DNA of 64,000 nucleotides, from assembly GCA_022264855.1 (NCBI GenBank), contig JABYQU010000006.1, positions 496,001 to 560,000 on the forward strand, in the 5' to 3' direction. Below the pieces are notes generated by a model that made no database searches, was not told the DNA's origin, and saw only the letters and a list, made by a program, of their open reading frames with translations. The stretch is from Lenzites betulinus (Eukaryota > Basidiomycota > Agaricomycetes > Polyporales > Polyporaceae). The position numbers and the translations under genes are program-made. Shown here piece after piece: positions 61,478-64,000 of the stretch; position 1 is the stretch's first letter, and each line of letters begins with the position of its first letter.

Positions 61478-62404
61478 TCTAATGGCACACTTCTCGCGCA
61501 TCTTGTTATCGGTCAGTAAGGGTACATGCGGTTCAAAGTTGTAGATGCTCATTAGATTCTAGTCTGGCGACAAGTTGCTACGGCGTCACGCCTTCGATTC
61601 CTCGGCGAAACGTCCAACCTGAGATCACCCCACGCGAGCCATCGTCGCGTTCGTCTCCCTCCCTCCTTCGGAATACCTCCCCACTATTCGTTCCCCACTT
61701 ATTCCGCCATGTCTCCCCTCCATGTCGTCATCAATTTCTCAACTATCACAGGTCGGATCCGCGTGTAGTGTAGTATTTATCAGTCATTATTGTAGCTACT
61801 GAACCCGAGATCGATCACATCTGTTGTCGTTGTTAACGTTTCCGTGTAATATGAGTATCTATCGACGCTAAGGGCGCGTCATGAATTTGGCTTTCAGACT
61901 GCTAGCTGTTTAATGTTATATGTTCCTTTTGAGCAAGAACTTAATCGGCTGTATGGTAAACTTCGGCATGCACAAGGATGGCTATAGCTTAAACAGTTGA
62001 AAGCGCCAGCTTGCGCGCTAACTTCGAATTCCGCCAGCGTTCCTTGCTGAGTCTACGTATGACCAGCGTATGAATTACCTGCAGGTTGAGACTCGGATGC
62101 GTTGTTAAACGTAGAGACGAGAAGAGATAGGACCCGCGGTTTTATCTTACATCAACCGGGGTGATGAGAAGTCAAGCACGTTCCGACGGTCACGCGTTCA
62201 CGGCGCACGAATAAATTGTTCCCGACGTGAGGCCGTTGAGTCTTGTATCAAGGCAAGCATAGAAATAGTTTTCAAGTCGTGGTTCAACGCTCAGCGCTTA
62301 GCGCTGGTGTGTTTGCCTGCATCAGGAAAGCCTCCGTGAACCATGGGCCTCATATGGTAAGGCATGGCTGGATGGAGGCGCTGGAGACACCCCCCATCAT
62401 ATGG

Positions 62405-62425
62405 AGACAGGGCGTCTCCATCAGT
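62405..62425. repeat. 8-bp perfect inverted repeat, 5-nt loop
   Basis: Arms atggagac and gtctccat separated by agggc. Together with a longer imperfect hairpin at 62599-62647 it forms a small cluster of related palindromic words in the spacer before receptor 4. Confidence 0.7.
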
Positions 62426-62598
62426 GCCAAAATGAAGACTATGGAGCCTGTCCCACGGCTTGCCCGCGCAACTCACCAACGCCGTGTCGTTTGTTCACCG
62501 TTTAAAAATAGTGGTCAGGCTCCAGAAGAGCAGAACTTCATGTTCACAGACGAAAACAAGCAAATTTCGAAGGTTCGTCAACGGGATGGAGAACATGT

Positions 62599-62647
62599 CT
62601 CCAGATGGAGGCCCACGGAGCGCTGGAGGCACGTGTCTCCATCTGGA
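62599..62647. repeat. imperfect hairpin with ccagatggag/ctccatctgg arms
   Basis: The left arm contains ccagatggag and the right arm ctccatctgg, exact complements over ten bases, separated by about 25 bases. It reuses the same word as the inverted repeat about 190 bases upstream, so the two may derive from one small element. Confidence 0.65.
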
Positions 62648-63024
62648 CGATTTGGTGTTTCCTGATGTGGGACCCTCGCGTTGCGTTGTTTAAATGCATC
62701 CAACTTCTAAGCTTCAAATGTGAAACATGTCTTCTAAGTTTTGAAGCGCAACGAGTTGAATTACAGCTTTGAAGCGAGAATCTAGTAGTTGTGGACAATG
62801 GGCATTGTCGACGCAATTGTCGGACAAATATGGAAGTGTATTACCATATATGGGCACATCACGTTACCAGGGTGTCTTTTGTTCTGCCTTCTAAGCGCCC
62901 AACAGAATAAGTGAACGTCAGTAACAACGATGTTTGTCTACCTGGCAGAGGCAGCCGGTCGAGCGATATATCTCATCCCAATGCCAGGTCATTTGCCTCT
63001 GCTCTCCTCGGCACCTACTACGCT

Positions 63025-64000
63025 ATGGCGTATCCTATCCTCCCCATAACGGCTTTCGTTGGCGCTTTTCTCGTCCTCATTCCTGTGCCGTCTCACTGGC
63101 GCGCTCGCAACTATGCTACGGTGTCTCTCGTCGCTTGGCTGTTCGTTCTGGACCTCATCTACGGGATAAATTCAATTGTTTGGAGCGACAATGTACGCAT
63201 ACGACTTCTCGTATGGTGCGATATCAGTGGGTTTAGTTTTCTGTGTCACTTTTGGTTTCGACCTAATCTCATTTCGCAGCAACTAAGCTCACAATCGGCG
63301 CAGGCGTGGCTCTCCCGGCCGCCGCTATGTGCATCTGTAAACATTTGGAACTAGTGGCCTCCGGGCGCGTTGTGCGCACAAGCCCAGGTGATAAGAAGCG
63401 TCGAATGTACTTCGACCTTGCCATGTGCTTCCTCTTGCCAGCCATTATAATGGCATTGCGTGAGTTTAGTCTCTACTTGCGACTGATTCTATTCTCACTC
63501 TTAGCACTGCAGACTACGTGGTCCAAGGACATCGGTTCGATATCGTAGAAGCTTTTGGCTGCCAGCCAGCCACCTACTACTCCGTCCCAGGAGTCTTCAT
63601 CGTTTGGTTCCCGCCCCTGCTTCTTGCATTCGTATCCATGATCTATGCCTGTATGTGCATCATTGGATGTCTTGCTATCCAATCACGCTAACCTTCTGAC
63701 GCTGACGAATAGCTCTGGCCCTCTATCATTTCCTTCGCCACCGTGTCACCTTCGCCGCGATCCTGCAGAACTCAAATTCATCAATCACGCCGAACCGCTA
63801 CTTACGCCTCATGGCACTCGCGATAACTGAAATCATCTGGCAGATCGTGCTCACCGTACTGCCAATGTACGACAACATCTCGTTCGGCCTCCGTCCTTGG
63901 ACTACCTGGGCGGACGTACATTCGGACTGGTTGCGCGTTGACCCTTACTATCTTGCCGAATTTGAACCCGCCTATAAGGCGCAGCTGTTTCTCTTCTTCT
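63025..64000 (+). CDS. STE3-type pheromone receptor (receptor 4), 3' partial
   Basis: Four exons visible: 63025-63226, 63280-63459, 63513-63650 and 63713 to the window end. All joins are in phase 1. Helix 1 reads MAYPILPITAFVGAFLVLIP with VPSHWRARNYATVS, then GINSIVWSDNVRIRLLVWCDI, KLTIGAGVALPAAAMCICKH, DKKRRMYFDLAMCFLLPAII, YVVQGHRFDIVEAFGC, NRYLRLMAL and LRPWTTWADVHSDWLRVDP. The gene is cut in the fourth extracellular region, so helices 6-7 and the tail are outside. Exon boundaries around the QGHRFD exon match receptors 1 and 3. Receptors 3 and 4 have one uninterrupted first exon, whereas receptor 1 has an extra intron there. It is transcribed in the same direction as precursor 3, 1.5 kb away. 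Confidence 0.94.

Larger units (their letters stand above)
61478..63024. other. 1.5-kb spacer before receptor 4, with hairpin-forming repeats
   Basis: No supportable gene. The segment 62380-62655 contains several copies of an eight-base word (ggagacac/gtctccat) in both orientations. The likely promoter of receptor 4 is in the last few hundred bases. Confidence 0.5.

Noticed and set aside
62460..62693. Frame ending Arg-Cys-Val-Val, at first sight a CAAX end near receptor 4
   Set aside because: The Cys is third from the end, not fourth, and the frame has no pheromone-like start, so it is not a valid CAAX precursor.
1..64000. Search for CRISPR arrays, rRNA genes, bacterial operons, phage or complete transposons
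   Set aside because: No regularly spaced repeats, rRNA-like conserved blocks, transposase or reverse transcriptase motifs were seen.

Overview
The window is nuclear DNA from a filamentous basidiomycete, most likely an agaricomycete and plausibly of polypore type. Genes carry many 45-60 nt GT-AG introns. Several families are typical of Agaricomycetes: a DUF6533 membrane protein, a single-pass membrane protein with a Pro-rich tail, a PL14 polysaccharide lyase, and clustered STE3-type pheromone receptors with CAAX pheromone precursors. No plasmid, phage or bacterial signature is present.

Left part (1-31 kb). A gene cut by the left edge ends in a low-complexity Q/H-rich tail and is possibly a Ste12-type regulator. 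A gene-poor stretch follows, then VPS36 (ESCRT-II), the single-pass membrane protein, the DUF6533-like gene, an Fmp46-like redox protein, a large SHPRH/Rad5-type SNF2-RING gene and prefoldin subunit 3, all on the minus strand. MRD1 (ribosome biogenesis, five RRMs) diverges from prefoldin across about 260 bp. An alpha/beta hydrolase and a monocarboxylate-type MFS transporter come next.

Middle part (32-45 kb). RPN9 (26S proteasome lid), a double-Myb telobox protein (Tay1/TRF-like), a second MFS transporter, a secreted PL14 lyase, tRNA-Gly(CCC) and the first STE3-like receptor.

Right part (45-64 kb). A Gly-rich protein and a coiled-coil membrane protein lie between receptor 1 and a dense pheromone/receptor cluster. 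The cluster holds receptor 2, three small CAAX pheromone precursors, receptor 3, and receptor 4, which runs off the right edge. This is a B-type (P/R) mating-type region: farnesylated peptides from the precursor genes would activate STE3-family GPCRs of compatible mates and feed a MAPK cascade. Four receptors and three precursors in 21 kb are the most notable content. Exon models were built by hand from splice signals and reading-frame continuity. Models noted as closing in frame had their exon lengths summed and checked.
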